Assembly (NCBI GenBank): GCA_021414065.1
Contig: JAIOPE010000035.1
Span: 1 to 35,511, forward strand
Direction: 5' to 3'
Length of the DNA: 35,511 bases
Source of the DNA: Planctomycetota bacterium
GTDB taxonomy: Bacteria > Planctomycetota > JAJSAM01 > JAJVHW01
Part shown: piece after piece, positions 15,274 through 24,099 of the stretch
Numbering within the stretch: the first letter of the stretch is position 1
Layout: each line of letters begins with the position of its first letter
Translations under genes and position numbers: made by a program
Notes under the pieces: generated by a model
The model's input: only the letters and a program-made list of their open reading frames with translations
What the model was told of the DNA's origin: nothing
Databases searched by the model: none

Positions 15274-18200
15274 TCAGAGACGCACGTCCACAAAGGCCGC
15301 GGACTCGCTGACGTCGGCCTCGGCCTGCACCTCTCCGCGCCGGAGCACGAGGCGCCACGGTCCGGGCGGTAGCCCGGTCAATTCGATGCGTCCGTCGCCG
15401 TCGCATGCAGTGGTCAGGACGAACTCCACCGCCGGCTGCGCAGCGGACTTGGCCCGCGAGACTTGGACGATGGCGCCGCGGCGGGCGGCTCCGTCGGCAT
15501 CCACGACGCGCGCTCGGAGGACGTGACCCGGCATGACGCGCAGGTCCCGCTCGGACACCGGCTGATCCGCGTCATCGACGACGACTTCCTCGACCGAGTC
15601 CGCGCACCACGGCGTGCCGGGACGCCCGGCATAGATGGTCCACTTTCCCAGCGGGAGCGTCGCGACGCTGTACGCGCCGTCGGCCGCGGTGCGCAACGTA
15701 CGCAGATCGTGGCGGTCCGACTCCGGTTCGTGATCGCGGACGTCGAGGTACGCGCGGACGGCGGCGCCAGGTCGCCGCGTCTCCTGACGACAAACGACGG
15801 CGACGCCTGCGATCGGACGGCCGGACGCGTCGCGCACGACACCACGCAGGACGGGCTCCGTGCGCAGGACGACGCGGATCTCGACGTCGCCTCCGCCGGC
15901 GGCGACTCCTTCCCGCACGGCGACACCGCGCTCCCGCGCGTCCACGTGGAGCGCGCCGACGGCGCCGGGCGGCAGCGGCATCGAGAAGCGACCGGCGGCG
16001 TCCGTCGTGGATCCGGTCGAGCGGCGTCCGCTGGCGTCGGTCACGACGTGGCGAACGTCTGCGTTCGAGATCGCCTTGCCGTCGGGCCCGACGACGCGGC
16101 CGGTCAGGTGCACGTAGTTTGCAGCGGCCTGCTCATCGGACGCGATCCGCTTCGCGACCTCCGCTGCGCGCGCGGCGCTCTCCGCCTGCACCACGGAACG
16201 CGGCTTCGCGTTCGCCGGCAGCCGGGCCTCGACGAGCGACTCGCCGGGCGGCGCCGATGGCAGCGACAGCACCTCGTCGCCGATGGCTCCGAACACGATC
16301 GAGACGCTCACGTCCGGTTCGACGACGAGACGGAAGGCACCGTCAGCGGCCGTCGCGGCCGTCGGCGGGGTCCCGTCGAACACGCAGGTCCCCGGCGTCG
16401 CCTGCACCGCGCGGACGGGCACTCCGGCGAGCGGAGATCCGGCAGCATCGCGCAGCACGCCGCGGACCTCAGCACCGCGGCGCAGCGCGACGCGGATGTT
16501 CTCGACGCGGGCGCCGGGCCGCACCGGGACCATCGCCGCGCCGGGGAGAAAGCCCCGCGCCGACGCGACGAGCAGCATCCGGTCGCGCTGGAGGCCGTAG
16601 AGCCGATCGACTGAGAAGGTCCCGTCCGCGCGGACGGGCACCGTACGACTTCCCCCGCGGTCCAGATGTCGCCCGTACCTCGCAGGCAGCGTGTCGTCGT
16701 CACCCGGCGTCTCCACGAGGACGAGACGTGCCGACGGGACGGCATCGCCGTCGGGGCCGACGATGCGTCCCGCCAGGGCAATGTTCGTCGCGTCGGCGCG
16801 ATCGAGGCGGATCGTCACCTCGGAGACGCCGTCCGCGACATCGACTCGCCCGGTCTCCGTCCCGACCCTCGCCGAAACGACGAGCGGTTCGTCGCCGGGC
16901 GGGATGGCGTGGAGGACGAACCGGCCATCGGCGTCGGTCGTGGCCATCGCTGCGAACTGACTCGTCACGTGGCGATTGGCCGTGACGACGTCGGCGTCAG
17001 CCACGGGGGAGCCGTCGCCGCGCTGCACGCTGCCCGCGACCGCTCGACCGGCGACGAGTCGGACGTTCACGCGCGTCCTCTCGCCGGCCGCGAGACACGG
17101 ACGGGCGTCGTCTTCGTCGGCCGAGGAGACGGACTTCATCCGGCGGTCGGCGGTCATCCACAGCTCCGCGCACTCGTCGCCCGACCGCGCGAAAACCTCG
17201 ATCCGTCCGGGCGCAAGTCCGTCGATGCGATAGCAGCCGCGTGCGTCGGTGCGTCCCTGGGCGAGCGCGACGCCCGCTTCAATCACGCGGACCCCGACCC
17301 AGACCCGATCGCCGATCACGATGACCTCTGCGTCAGCCGCGGGGCGTCCGTCGGACGTCGTCACGACGCCCTCGACGACCGAGGGCCGGAGGAGACGCAC
17401 TCGAAGCCCGTCGTAGCCCTCGGCCGCGAGCGCCTCGCAGCTCCCTCCCGTTGATGTCGTGCCAGCGCGATCCCACTGGGCCTTCCACGGCCCGTCGTCC
17501 GCGGGGACCACGCGAATCGCCGAGCCGACCGGCACGCCCGGCAGCCGGAAGTGTCCTCCCTGCCCAGTCACAACGCGGGCGCGAGCCGGAGAGAACCCTC
17601 CCTGCTGGAACGTCAGGATCGCGTCGAGCGCCGCCCCCTCGACGGGCTCGTCGGTGGAGTCGTCGATCGCAATCCCTTCGACCGTCGCGGTCTGCGCGAG
17701 GCGAAGTTCCACGGGCCCGACGCCGTCCGGGTAGGCGACGGTGGACGCCGCGACAAGGCCGCCCGGTCGGCGCGCACCGACGATCACGCGCCCCGCCGGA
17801 ACGCCCTCGACACGGAACGTCCCGTCTGCCGCAGTCGCGACGAAGCGCTGCGTCCCGACCAGCGGGACAAGCGCGACGTCCTCGGCGGCACGAACCACCA
17901 CCTCGGCAACGACGGGAGCACCGGTCGCGCCGTCCATCACGAGTCCCGTGACCACGCCCGCGCGCCGGAGAAGCAACTCCCACGACTGCGAACGCGCCCC
18001 GGGGGTGACCCAAAGCGCAGCCGGCGGCGCGAGCCCCGGCGCTTCGGCGGTGAGTACATGCGAGCCGCGCACGAGGCCGGTCAGCGTCGCCCTCCCGTCG
18101 GCGTCGGTCGTCGCACTCGCCACTTCGACGGCCGACGGCGGATCGGGGAACTCGAGCGCCCAGTTGACAAACCGCGGCTCGCGGGGCATGCGGAGGAGCT

Positions 18201-19188
18201 TGACGGTCGCGCCGGCGGCCGGGTCGCCCGTCGGCGTTCGCACCGAAACGGTCAGGTCCGCGGCGGCGAGCGATAGCGCGACCGCGGCGGCAGGTGACGA
18301 CGAAGCGATTCCGGCCGTCGAGTCATTGCCCGCGACGCGCTGCGCACGGCCGGCACGCCCTGCCGCTGCATCCTCGACCGCAACGCCGGCGCGGCCCCGC
18401 TCCGCGCCCGTTCCGTCGCCCGGTGTGCCGGTCGTCGTCCAGTCGTCCGGCGCGAGGAACCACACGCCCGCGCCGAGTCCGACAAGGACGAGCGCAGCGG
18501 CGCCCGTCAGCAGTCGCGCCGCCGGGCGTGATCCCGCGATCGCCGACGACGACGCCGCGTGAACCTCCGTCGCGGATGTCGCACTCGCGCCGCTGGCATG
18601 CGGGGCGCTTCCTGCTCCCGCCGCGGTCCCTGCCCACTCCGGCACCGCCGATGCCAGCGGCGCCACCGCTGCGATCCACGCGGCGCGGTCGCCGCCGTGG
18701 TCCGCGTCAAGTCGCTCGCGAAGCTGATCGAGCGCGCGTTCGAGGCGCTTCCGCACCGTCGCCGGCGGGACGCCCTGCCGCGCGGCGATCTCCGTCGCGT
18801 CAAGCCCCTCGAAGAAGCGGAGGATCACGGTCGTGCGCTGCGGTTCGTCGAGCGCGAACACGGCGAGGACCACTTGCCGGTGGATCTCGGCCCGCGCGAC
18901 GATCTCGTCGGGCGACGGCTCGGGCGCCCGCTGCGGCGCCACCTGCTCTCGTCGTGCGCGCCGCGCGTCCGTCCGCCACGCGTCACGCCGCGCGTTGCGC
19001 AGCACGCGAGCGAACCAGCCGCGAACGGACCCGCCGGAGATCGGCGGCCGCTCCATCGCCGCAACCCACGCCTGCTGCGCCAAGTCGTCGGCGGCGGCCG
19101 GGTCGCGGACCAGCGCCTGCGCAAGCGCCGTGACGAATGCGCGGTGGGCGAGAAGCGTGTCGAGGGGGAGAGGGAGTCGTTCGCTCAT
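15274..19188 (-). CDS. ECF sigma factor fused through a membrane segment to about ten carboxypeptidase-regulatory-like domains
   Basis: This 1304-residue protein has three parts. Residues about 12-72 form sigma region 2 (DDLAQQAWVAAMERPP, VRGWFARVLRNARRDAWR) and 98-160 sigma region 4 (LDEPQRTTVILRFFEGLDATEIAARQGVPPATVRKRLERAL), so it can plausibly bind core polymerase and promoter DNA. After an Ala/Ser-rich linker, one membrane helix follows (LLTGAAALVLVGLGAGVWFL, about 227-249). The remaining thousand residues are around ten beta-sandwich repeats with the pattern VxGxVxxxxGxPxxGAxV ... TDADGRFxLxxxPPG, typical of carboxypeptidase regulatory-like domains, and should be periplasmic. The frame is continuous. 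ATG 19188 (MSERLPLP) is preferred over GTG 19206; no Shine-Dalgarno is clear. No separate anti-sigma gene is nearby. Confidence 0.9.
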   Translation of the reverse strand: MSERLPLPLDTLLAHRAFVTALAQALVRDPAAADDLAQQAWVAAMERPPISGGSVRGWFARVLRNARRDAWRTDARRARREQVAPQRAPEPSPDEIVARAEIHRQVVLAVFALDEPQRTTVILRFFEGLDATEIAARQGVPPATVRKRLERALDQLRERLDADHGGDRAAWIAAVAPLASAVPEWAGTAAGAGSAPHASGASATSATEVHAASSSAIAGSRPAARLLTGAAALVLVGLGAGVWFLAPDDWTTTGTPGDGTGAERGRAGVAVEDAAAGRAGRAQRVAGNDSTAGIASSSPAAAVALSLAAADLTVSVRTPTGDPAAGATVKLLRMPREPRFVNWALEFPDPPSAVEVASATTDADGRATLTGLVRGSHVLTAEAPGLAPPAALWVTPGARSQSWELLLRRAGVVTGLVMDGATGAPVVAEVVVRAAEDVALVPLVGTQRFVATAADGTFRVEGVPAGRVIVGARRPGGLVAASTVAYPDGVGPVELRLAQTATVEGIAIDDSTDEPVEGAALDAILTFQQGGFSPARARVVTGQGGHFRLPGVPVGSAIRVVPADDGPWKAQWDRAGTTSTGGSCEALAAEGYDGLRVRLLRPSVVEGVVTTSDGRPAADAEVIVIGDRVWVGVRVIEAGVALAQGRTDARGCYRIDGLAPGRIEVFARSGDECAELWMTADRRMKSVSSADEDDARPCLAAGERTRVNVRLVAGRAVAGSVQRGDGSPVADADVVTANRHVTSQFAAMATTDADGRFVLHAIPPGDEPLVVSARVGTETGRVDVADGVSEVTIRLDRADATNIALAGRIVGPDGDAVPSARLVLVETPGDDDTLPARYGRHLDRGGSRTVPVRADGTFSVDRLYGLQRDRMLLVASARGFLPGAAMVPVRPGARVENIRVALRRGAEVRGVLRDAAGSPLAGVPVRAVQATPGTCVFDGTPPTAATAADGAFRLVVEPDVSVSIVFGAIGDEVLSLPSAPPGESLVEARLPANAKPRSVVQAESAARAAEVAKRIASDEQAAANYVHLTGRVVGPDGKAISNADVRHVVTDASGRRSTGSTTDAAGRFSMPLPPGAVGALHVDARERGVAVREGVAAGGGDVEIRVVLRTEPVLRGVVRDASGRPIAGVAVVCRQETRRPGAAVRAYLDVRDHEPESDRHDLRTLRTAADGAYSVATLPLGKWTIYAGRPGTPWCADSVEEVVVDDADQPVSERDLRVMPGHVLRARVVDADGAARRGAIVQVSRAKSAAQPAVEFVLTTACDGDGRIELTGLPPGPWRLVLRRGEVQAEADVSESAAFVDVRL

Positions 19189-19285
19189 GCAGGAGAAACG
19201 CCGCACGGGGTCGAAGTGTGACGGTGCGGGTCCCTGCGCAGGATACGCCGACGAGATCGAACGGGCGGAGCGGGGCCGCCCCCGC

Positions 19286-20062
19286 TCACCCGCGGCGCAG
19301 GAGGCGGATCGCGATGGCCTCCTGGACGGAGTGGGCGCCGAGGGCGGCGGTGAGGCGCTGGACGTGGTTGCGCGCGGTGGTCTTCGAGATGCCGAGCAGG
19401 TGCGCGACGCGCGGGAGTTCGACGTCGTCCACGAGAAGGTCGAGGATTTCGGACTCGCGGGGAGTCAGGGCGCGCGTCGGTCGGGGGTCGGACTCGCGGA
19501 TCGGGTCGCTGCGCGAAGCGACGCGCTCGATCCATCCGGAAGCGCGGCGCTCGCTGTCGAGATCGGTCGCGAGGTGGACGATCGACACGCCGCCCGCAGA
19601 GCCCGACGCATCGACGGGGATCGATGTGAACCGCGCCCACCGTGAATGCTGGCCGTGGGGTCCGACGACAAGATCGTGCGCGGCGACCGGTTCGCGGCGG
19701 ATCGCTCGCGCGCGGATCGGGCAGAGACCGCTGCAGAACGGGCGACCGGAACCGTCGCGCGCGCAGACAACGGTGTCGCACGGCTTGCCGACGGCATCCG
19801 CTGCGCGCACGCCGAGAAGCGCCTCGGCCCGGCGGTTCATCCAACGAATGCGACGGTCGGGACCCGCAACCCACGCCGCCTGGTCGATGCCGACGACCCA
19901 CGCCGGAACACCGGTCACGGGCTCCGACGGCGCGACGCCGGGCTGCACTCCCCCCGGACGGACGGTCGAAGCGGGGCTGCCGGAGTTCGCGTGACGACGC
20001 GCGACCGCGGTCTCGGACTCGGTGTCCGGATCGAGGAAGACAGGCGGGTGGCGCGGCGTCAT
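19286..20062 (-). CDS. PAS-LuxR transcriptional regulator with four-cysteine PAS loop
   Basis: This 258-residue cytoplasmic regulator has a PAS domain at about residues 59-170 (WVAGPDRRIRWMNRRAEALLGV) and a C-terminal LuxR/FixJ helix-turn-helix at 199-258 (LTPRESEILDLLVDDVELPRVAHLLGISKTTARNHVQRL). Inside the PAS, C95, C100, C110 and C114 (PCDTVVCARDGSGRPFCSGLC) form a cluster that could bind metal or sense redox state. Such cysteines recur in some PAS-LuxR proteins, but the ligand is unknown. There is no receiver domain, so it is a one-component regulator. The ATG at 20062 was chosen because the upstream extension is Arg-rich and featureless. It lies downstream of, and co-oriented with, the redox operon ending at 20218. 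Confidence 0.88.
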   Translation of the reverse strand: MTPRHPPVFLDPDTESETAVARRHANSGSPASTVRPGGVQPGVAPSEPVTGVPAWVVGIDQAAWVAGPDRRIRWMNRRAEALLGVRAADAVGKPCDTVVCARDGSGRPFCSGLCPIRARAIRREPVAAHDLVVGPHGQHSRWARFTSIPVDASGSAGGVSIVHLATDLDSERRASGWIERVASRSDPIRESDPRPTRALTPRESEILDLLVDDVELPRVAHLLGISKTTARNHVQRLTAALGAHSVQEAIAIRLLRRG

Positions 20063-20125
20063 GGTGGGGAAGATGCTGATGGGCCCTGGTCCGCAACGAG
20101 GGTGCCCTGCGGCGTCCCGGCACGA

Positions 20126-20141
20126 CGTGACCCGCGTCACG
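20126..20141. promoter_or_regulatory. CRP/FNR-like palindrome upstream of the PAS-LuxR gene
   Basis: CGTGACCCGCGTCACG contains GTGA-N6-TCAC, the core of CRP-family sites, with symmetry extending one base each side. It lies 64-79 bp upstream of the regulator start and 76-91 bp past the operon end at 20218. No CRP-family gene is in the window; the role is inferred. Confidence 0.4.
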
Positions 20142-20217
20142 CCGACTGCGCGACTCCGGTCTCCGAAGGCTGTGCTGCGACCCTCGCCGGAGCGCGACGA
20201 CAGTCTCCCAACGGGCC

Positions 20218-21033
20218 TCATTTCGGGACCACCGTCACGGATCTGCGCGCGCCATCGCCCTCGAACGAAAAATCTCCCGAAGCACCCCGAATCGCGTCGC
20301 CGTGGACGAGGGAACCGAGGAGTCCCGGGCGATGCAGGCCGTTGCGGCGGACGCCCTCGACCACGGCGCGGCCTGCATCGAATCCCACGGCGTCCCAGGG
20401 ACCGGGGTCACGGCCGTTCGCTGCGCGGAACGCCTCGACGAACGCTCGCGACGCCGACGATGACGACGCTGGCGCCGCGACGTCGAACGCCGGCGGGACC
20501 GGCGGGCCGTCTCCGACGCCCAACGACGTCGGCGCCACAGCGATGACCCACGGACTGCCCGCGCTCACCGCGCTCCGCGCGGCCGACGTCGAGAACACAG
20601 GCAACCGCACCTTCGTGCCGAGTTGGACGAGCAGGTGCGTGTGTCGGCGCTCCGGCGGCGCGATGAGCGCCACGGCGTCGGTGTCCACGGCGTCGCGGAT
20701 CGCGCCCTCGACGGCGGAGCCCCACGCCGCGGTCTTCGTCGAGACGCGGAGCGCGAGCGTGGGGCCGCCGGCCGCGGCGGACTCGGCGAACGCGCAACGG
20801 ATGCCGGCGGCGAGGGCGTCGGTGATCGCTGCGTCGTCGGATGGAACGAGCGCGACGACCGGTTGCATGAGCGGCCCGTGGTCGTCGTCCGAGGCGAGGA
20901 CGCGGTACGTCGGAAGCTGTGCGCGCGGTTCCCCAGTTGAGGCGCGCGGCGCCGGCGCCAGGGCGGGCGCCGCCTCGCCCCCGCCGCATGCGGCGACGAA
21001 CAGGAGCAGGAGTGGGAGTGCGCGCTGCGTCAC
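20218..21033 (-). CDS. Shortened periplasmic-binding-protein-like lipoprotein
   Basis: This 271-residue protein starts at GTG, 1 bp after the stop of the binding protein at 21035. The lipoprotein signal is VTQRALPLLLLFVAACGGG. The rest resembles a reduced type I (LivJ-like) periplasmic-binding fold: VVALVPSDDAAITDALAAGIRCAFAES, ALIAPPE, VRLPVFSTSAARSA, then the C-terminal lobe AFVEAFRAANGRDPGPWDAVGFDAGRAVVEGVRRNGL and GASGDFSFEGDG. That C-terminal pattern matches the preceding full-length paralogue (AFAYDGAKLIIAGLRESGL, GVTGTVRF). It is probably a duplicated, shortened sensor or scavenger. It is last in the eight-gene operon. Confidence 0.8.
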   Translation of the reverse strand: MTQRALPLLLLFVAACGGGEAAPALAPAPRASTGEPRAQLPTYRVLASDDDHGPLMQPVVALVPSDDAAITDALAAGIRCAFAESAAAGGPTLALRVSTKTAAWGSAVEGAIRDAVDTDAVALIAPPERRHTHLLVQLGTKVRLPVFSTSAARSAVSAGSPWVIAVAPTSLGVGDGPPVPPAFDVAAPASSSSASRAFVEAFRAANGRDPGPWDAVGFDAGRAVVEGVRRNGLHRPGLLGSLVHGDAIRGASGDFSFEGDGARRSVTVVPK

Positions 21034-21034
21034 G

Positions 21035-22315
21035 TCATTCGCCGAAGACGAACCGCCCCTTCTCAACGTGGCCGATCGTCATCTTCGACACGTTGTTCAT
21101 GGTGATGTCGAACCGAACGGTCCCGGTCACGCCCTCGTACGTCGGCTTCGCGGTCATCGCGTCGAGGAGGCGCGGACGGTTCAGGCCGGACTCGCGCAGG
21201 CCGGCGATGATCAGCTTCGCGCCGTCGTAGGCGAACGCGGCGTCGGCGAGCGGTTCGTCGCCGTACTTCGCCTTGAACGCCGTCCGGAACGCGTCCCATC
21301 CCTGGCCGCCGGTGCGCGGGTCGAACGGGTACGTGAACGTGAAGCCCTCGGCAGCCTTGCCGGCCGTCTCGAGGAAGCGCGGATCCACGAGCCGGTCCGG
21401 GCCGTAGCACGGGAGCGTGATGCCTGCGTCGCGCAGCGCGCGGAGCGCGGCGCCCGTGGGGACCGGGCGACCCCACATGACGATCGCGTCGGCGTCGGCG
21501 GCCTTCAATCGTTCAATGCGCGCGGCCCAGTCCGTCTCCTTCACGTCGAAGCGGACCTCGAGCGGCACGGGGTGCCCGTAGCGACGCGCTGCGTCCATGA
21601 ACTCCTTCACGCCCGTGCGGCCGTAGCGGTCGTTGGCGCGGAAGAGGACGACGCGCTTGTGTCCCTGCTCGCGGAACACCTTCCTCAGGAGGAGCATGGC
21701 CGTCTGACGATCGTCCGGCCGGTTGCGCAGGACCCACGGCACGTTGTGTTCGGTGAGCGTCGGATCGGGGCCGGTGGTGTTGACCATCGGGGTCTGGATC
21801 TTGAGCACCACGCGCGACATCACGTGCGAGTTCGTGTCTTCGTACGCACCGATGATCGCCCACGCGCCGTCGTCCTCGACGAGGTCCACCATGGCGTCCC
21901 CGGCCTGGCCCCATCGTGCGCCCTCGTTCCTCAGCGCGATCTCGAACGGGAGCTTCTTCTCGCCGAATCCACCCTCGGCGTTGGCCTCTGCAACCGCGAG
22001 TTCCGCACCGTGGATCATGTTGGTGCCGCACGGCGCGTCGGGCCCGGAGAGCGGCGCGATCAGTCCGATCACGACGCGCGTGAGGTCGGGGGGCGGCGCG
22101 TCGTCGCGTCCCGGGCCGCGGAAAATCTGCGGCAGGATGAAGAACCGGCGCCCCGGCTCGACGTCGCGGTACGGCGCGACTTCCTCCGGCGTGCCGCCGT
22201 AACGCTCGCGGCCGGAGAGCGGTTTGTCCGACGACTCCTGGGCTTCGAGCGTCGAAACGCAAACGAGCGCGCCGACGAGCGCCGACAGCGCGAATGCGAG
22301 CTTCCGCATCATCAT
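21035..22315 (-). CDS. Branched-chain amino acid ABC-type substrate-binding protein
   Basis: This 426-residue exported protein has a signal peptide (KLAFALSALVGALVCVSTLEAQ) and a type I periplasmic-binding fold: VIGLIAPLSGPDAPCGTNMIHGAELAVAEANAEGG, then AWAIIGAYEDTNSHVMSRV, TPMVNTTGPDPTLTE, VVLFRANDRYGRTGVKEFMDAARR, ADAIVMWGRP and AFAYDGAKLIIAGLRES. Known members bind amino acids or small organic ligands for ABC importers, or act as sensors. The ATG at 22315 overlaps the RidA stop (ATGA), with AAAGGCGG just upstream. No permease or ATPase gene follows, so transport is not supported by context. The ligand is unknown. Confidence 0.9.
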   Translation of the reverse strand: MMMRKLAFALSALVGALVCVSTLEAQESSDKPLSGRERYGGTPEEVAPYRDVEPGRRFFILPQIFRGPGRDDAPPPDLTRVVIGLIAPLSGPDAPCGTNMIHGAELAVAEANAEGGFGEKKLPFEIALRNEGARWGQAGDAMVDLVEDDGAWAIIGAYEDTNSHVMSRVVLKIQTPMVNTTGPDPTLTEHNVPWVLRNRPDDRQTAMLLLRKVFREQGHKRVVLFRANDRYGRTGVKEFMDAARRYGHPVPLEVRFDVKETDWAARIERLKAADADAIVMWGRPVPTGAALRALRDAGITLPCYGPDRLVDPRFLETAGKAAEGFTFTYPFDPRTGGQGWDAFRTAFKAKYGDEPLADAAFAYDGAKLIIAGLRESGLNRPRLLDAMTAKPTYEGVTGTVRFDITMNNVSKMTIGHVEKGRFVFGE

Positions 22316-22890
22316 CCGCCTTTCACGAACGCGAACGCCTCGATCTCGATGAGAAGGTCGGACCGGCAGAGCCGGGCCTGAATGCCCGTGGACGCGGGCA
22401 CGGGGCGCACGCTCAGGCAGTCGAAGAACAGCGTGCGGACCTTGTTGAACTCGTCGTAGTCGCGCTCGATGTCGCGCAGGTAGCACGAGGTGCGGACGAT
22501 GTCGTGCCAGTTCGCGCCCTCGGCGGCGAGCAGTTCCGTGATGTTCCGATACGTGCGCCAGAGTTGCGCCCGGAAGTCGCCGGGGTAGATCGTCACGCCC
22601 TTGTCGTCGATGCTCGCGGTGCCGGAGATGTAGAGGATGCGCTGACCCGCATCGAGCGACACGGCGATTCCGCGGCTGAACGACGACGGCAGCGCGTAGT
22701 CGAACGCCTCGTTCAGCACGCCGAGGTTCGTGATGACCTTCCGCGCCACCTGCGGCGGCGTCGGCGGATGCTGGAGGATGTTGCCCTTCGCATCGACGAG
22801 CCCCATCGCGCGCATCTCGATGCGTTCCCACTCGGAGAACTGCGCGTCGAGCTTCCCGATCACCTTCGGCTTCTGGCTCTTCTTCGACAT
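22312..22890 (-). CDS. RidA (YjgF/YER057c/UK114) family protein
   Basis: RidA-family proteins are small trimeric enzymes that hydrolyse reactive enamines and imines. The related chorismatase FkbO/Hyg5 fold shares the same ancestry. This 192-residue protein has an N-terminal extension of about 65 residues, then SSFSRGIAVSLDAGQRILYISGTASIDDKG, QLWRTYRNITELLAAEGANWHDIVRTSCYLRDIERDYDEFN and the C-terminal RSDLLIEIEAFA, where the Arg normally holds the substrate carboxylate. ISGTAS replaces the common SGQ/SGxxP form. The ATG at 22890 or GTG at 22899 could start it; a GAGGAG at 22903-22908 lies 12 and 3 bp upstream respectively. It is the sixth operon gene, and its stop overlaps the next start. Confidence 0.85.
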   Translation of the reverse strand: MSKKSQKPKVIGKLDAQFSEWERIEMRAMGLVDAKGNILQHPPTPPQVARKVITNLGVLNEAFDYALPSSFSRGIAVSLDAGQRILYISGTASIDDKGVTIYPGDFRAQLWRTYRNITELLAAEGANWHDIVRTSCYLRDIERDYDEFNKVRTLFFDCLSVRPVPASTGIQARLCRSDLLIEIEAFAFVKGG

Positions 22891-22921
22891 GGCGTTCACG
22901 TTCTCCTCGTCGTCGTCTGAC

Positions 22922-24097
22922 TCATTGCTTCGCCGCGAACCCGTGCGACAGGCCCGCGCCCGTCGCCACCCAGATCCCGTCGGCCACCGGTTGCACCCAC
23001 GTCGCGTAGTCGGACGCGGGGCCGGTGTCGTACGTCCGCACGTCCGTCTCCTTGCCCTTCGTCAGCGTGCGGACTGCCGTACGGCCGTCCTTTCCACGCT
23101 TGTATGACACGCACACATTCGCATCGCCGTCGATCACGCCGAAACCCTGATCCGTGGCGATGTACCCCGTGTGTCCGCGGCCGGCGACGTGCACGACGAA
23201 GTCACCGGGGATGCCCTCGTCCTTTTCCCCGTAGCTGCGCCAGCGGTGGCCGTCGAACCGCGCCACGCCGAAGTACGTCGTCTGCCAGAGCATGCCCGAG
23301 TCGTACGAGATGAACGACGTCACCTCGTGGAGCGCGCCGTCGTCCTTCAGCAGGTCCACCTCGAGTTCGCCGTCGGGATCGTGGTAGTCGCGGAACGCGC
23401 CGGTGCGACGGTTCAGTTCGACGACGCCGCCCGCCCAGATTCCGAACCACACGCGTTCCGGCCCGGTGGCCACCGAGTAGCACCACGGCTCGGCCATGAT
23501 CGAGTTGTCCTGGTCGAACAGCGACCACGATCCGGACTTCGTGTCGAGCACGCTGATGCCGGCCGGCGTGGCGCACCAGAGCAGCGCACCGTCCACGCGA
23601 ACGTGGTAGACGACGTCGTTCTGGAGCCCGCTCGACTTCTGCGTGAAGACCTCGACCTTGCCGCCGGAGATCCGCACGAGGCCCTTCATCGTGCCGAGCC
23701 ACGTGACGTCGGCCGCGGGGTCACGCGCGACGGACGTGACGAACCCGTGCGGCAGGCCCTGGGCCTTGCCCCACGTCGTCCACTTCCCGGCGCGACGCGC
23801 CGCGAAGCCGCGTTCGGTGCCGACGAAGAGGTCGTCGCCCTCGGCGAGCACCGAGGACACGCGGTCGGACGGCAGACCGTCCTTCGTCGTGAGCGTCTCC
23901 CAGCGGTCGAAGTAGAGCACCGGTTTCGCGAGGTCCGCCGGCGCAGCCCACGGGTCGGCAGCCATCGGCTCGGGCCGCACGTCCGGCCCTTCGGCCGCGC
24001 GGGCGTCGTCGGATGCGCCCACACTCCGCAGCGCGATGAACGCAACGACTCCCGCCGCCGCGAGGACCGGGATCGCGAGTCGCAGGATGGGTTTCAT
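22922..24097 (-). CDS. Membrane-anchored Reg_prop-type beta-propeller protein
   Basis: This 391-residue protein has an N-terminal anchor (ILRLAIPVLAAAGVVAFIALRS) and then repeated blades typical of two-component-regulator propellers (Reg_prop): TTKDGLPSDRVSSVLAEGDDLFVGTERGFAARRAGKWTTW, GLPHGFVTSVARD, TWLGTMKGLVRISGGKVEVF, GLQNDVVYHVRVDG and LLWCATPAGISVLD. In hybrid sensors such propellers bind ligands outside the cell, but here no kinase or DNA-binding part is attached. It starts 2 bp after the cytochrome stop, so co-transcription is very likely. A signal-binding or structural role in the redox operon is an inference. Confidence 0.85.
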   Translation of the reverse strand: MKPILRLAIPVLAAAGVVAFIALRSVGASDDARAAEGPDVRPEPMAADPWAAPADLAKPVLYFDRWETLTTKDGLPSDRVSSVLAEGDDLFVGTERGFAARRAGKWTTWGKAQGLPHGFVTSVARDPAADVTWLGTMKGLVRISGGKVEVFTQKSSGLQNDVVYHVRVDGALLWCATPAGISVLDTKSGSWSLFDQDNSIMAEPWCYSVATGPERVWFGIWAGGVVELNRRTGAFRDYHDPDGELEVDLLKDDGALHEVTSFISYDSGMLWQTTYFGVARFDGHRWRSYGEKDEGIPGDFVVHVAGRGHTGYIATDQGFGVIDGDANVCVSYKRGKDGRTAVRTLTKGKETDVRTYDTGPASDYATWVQPVADGIWVATGAGLSHGFAAKQ

Positions 24098-24099
24098 GG

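Noticed and set aside
19646..22381. Plus-strand open frame of 911 codons
   Set aside because: It is antisense to the PAS-LuxR gene and two binding-protein genes. Low-complexity composition and no recognisable domain.
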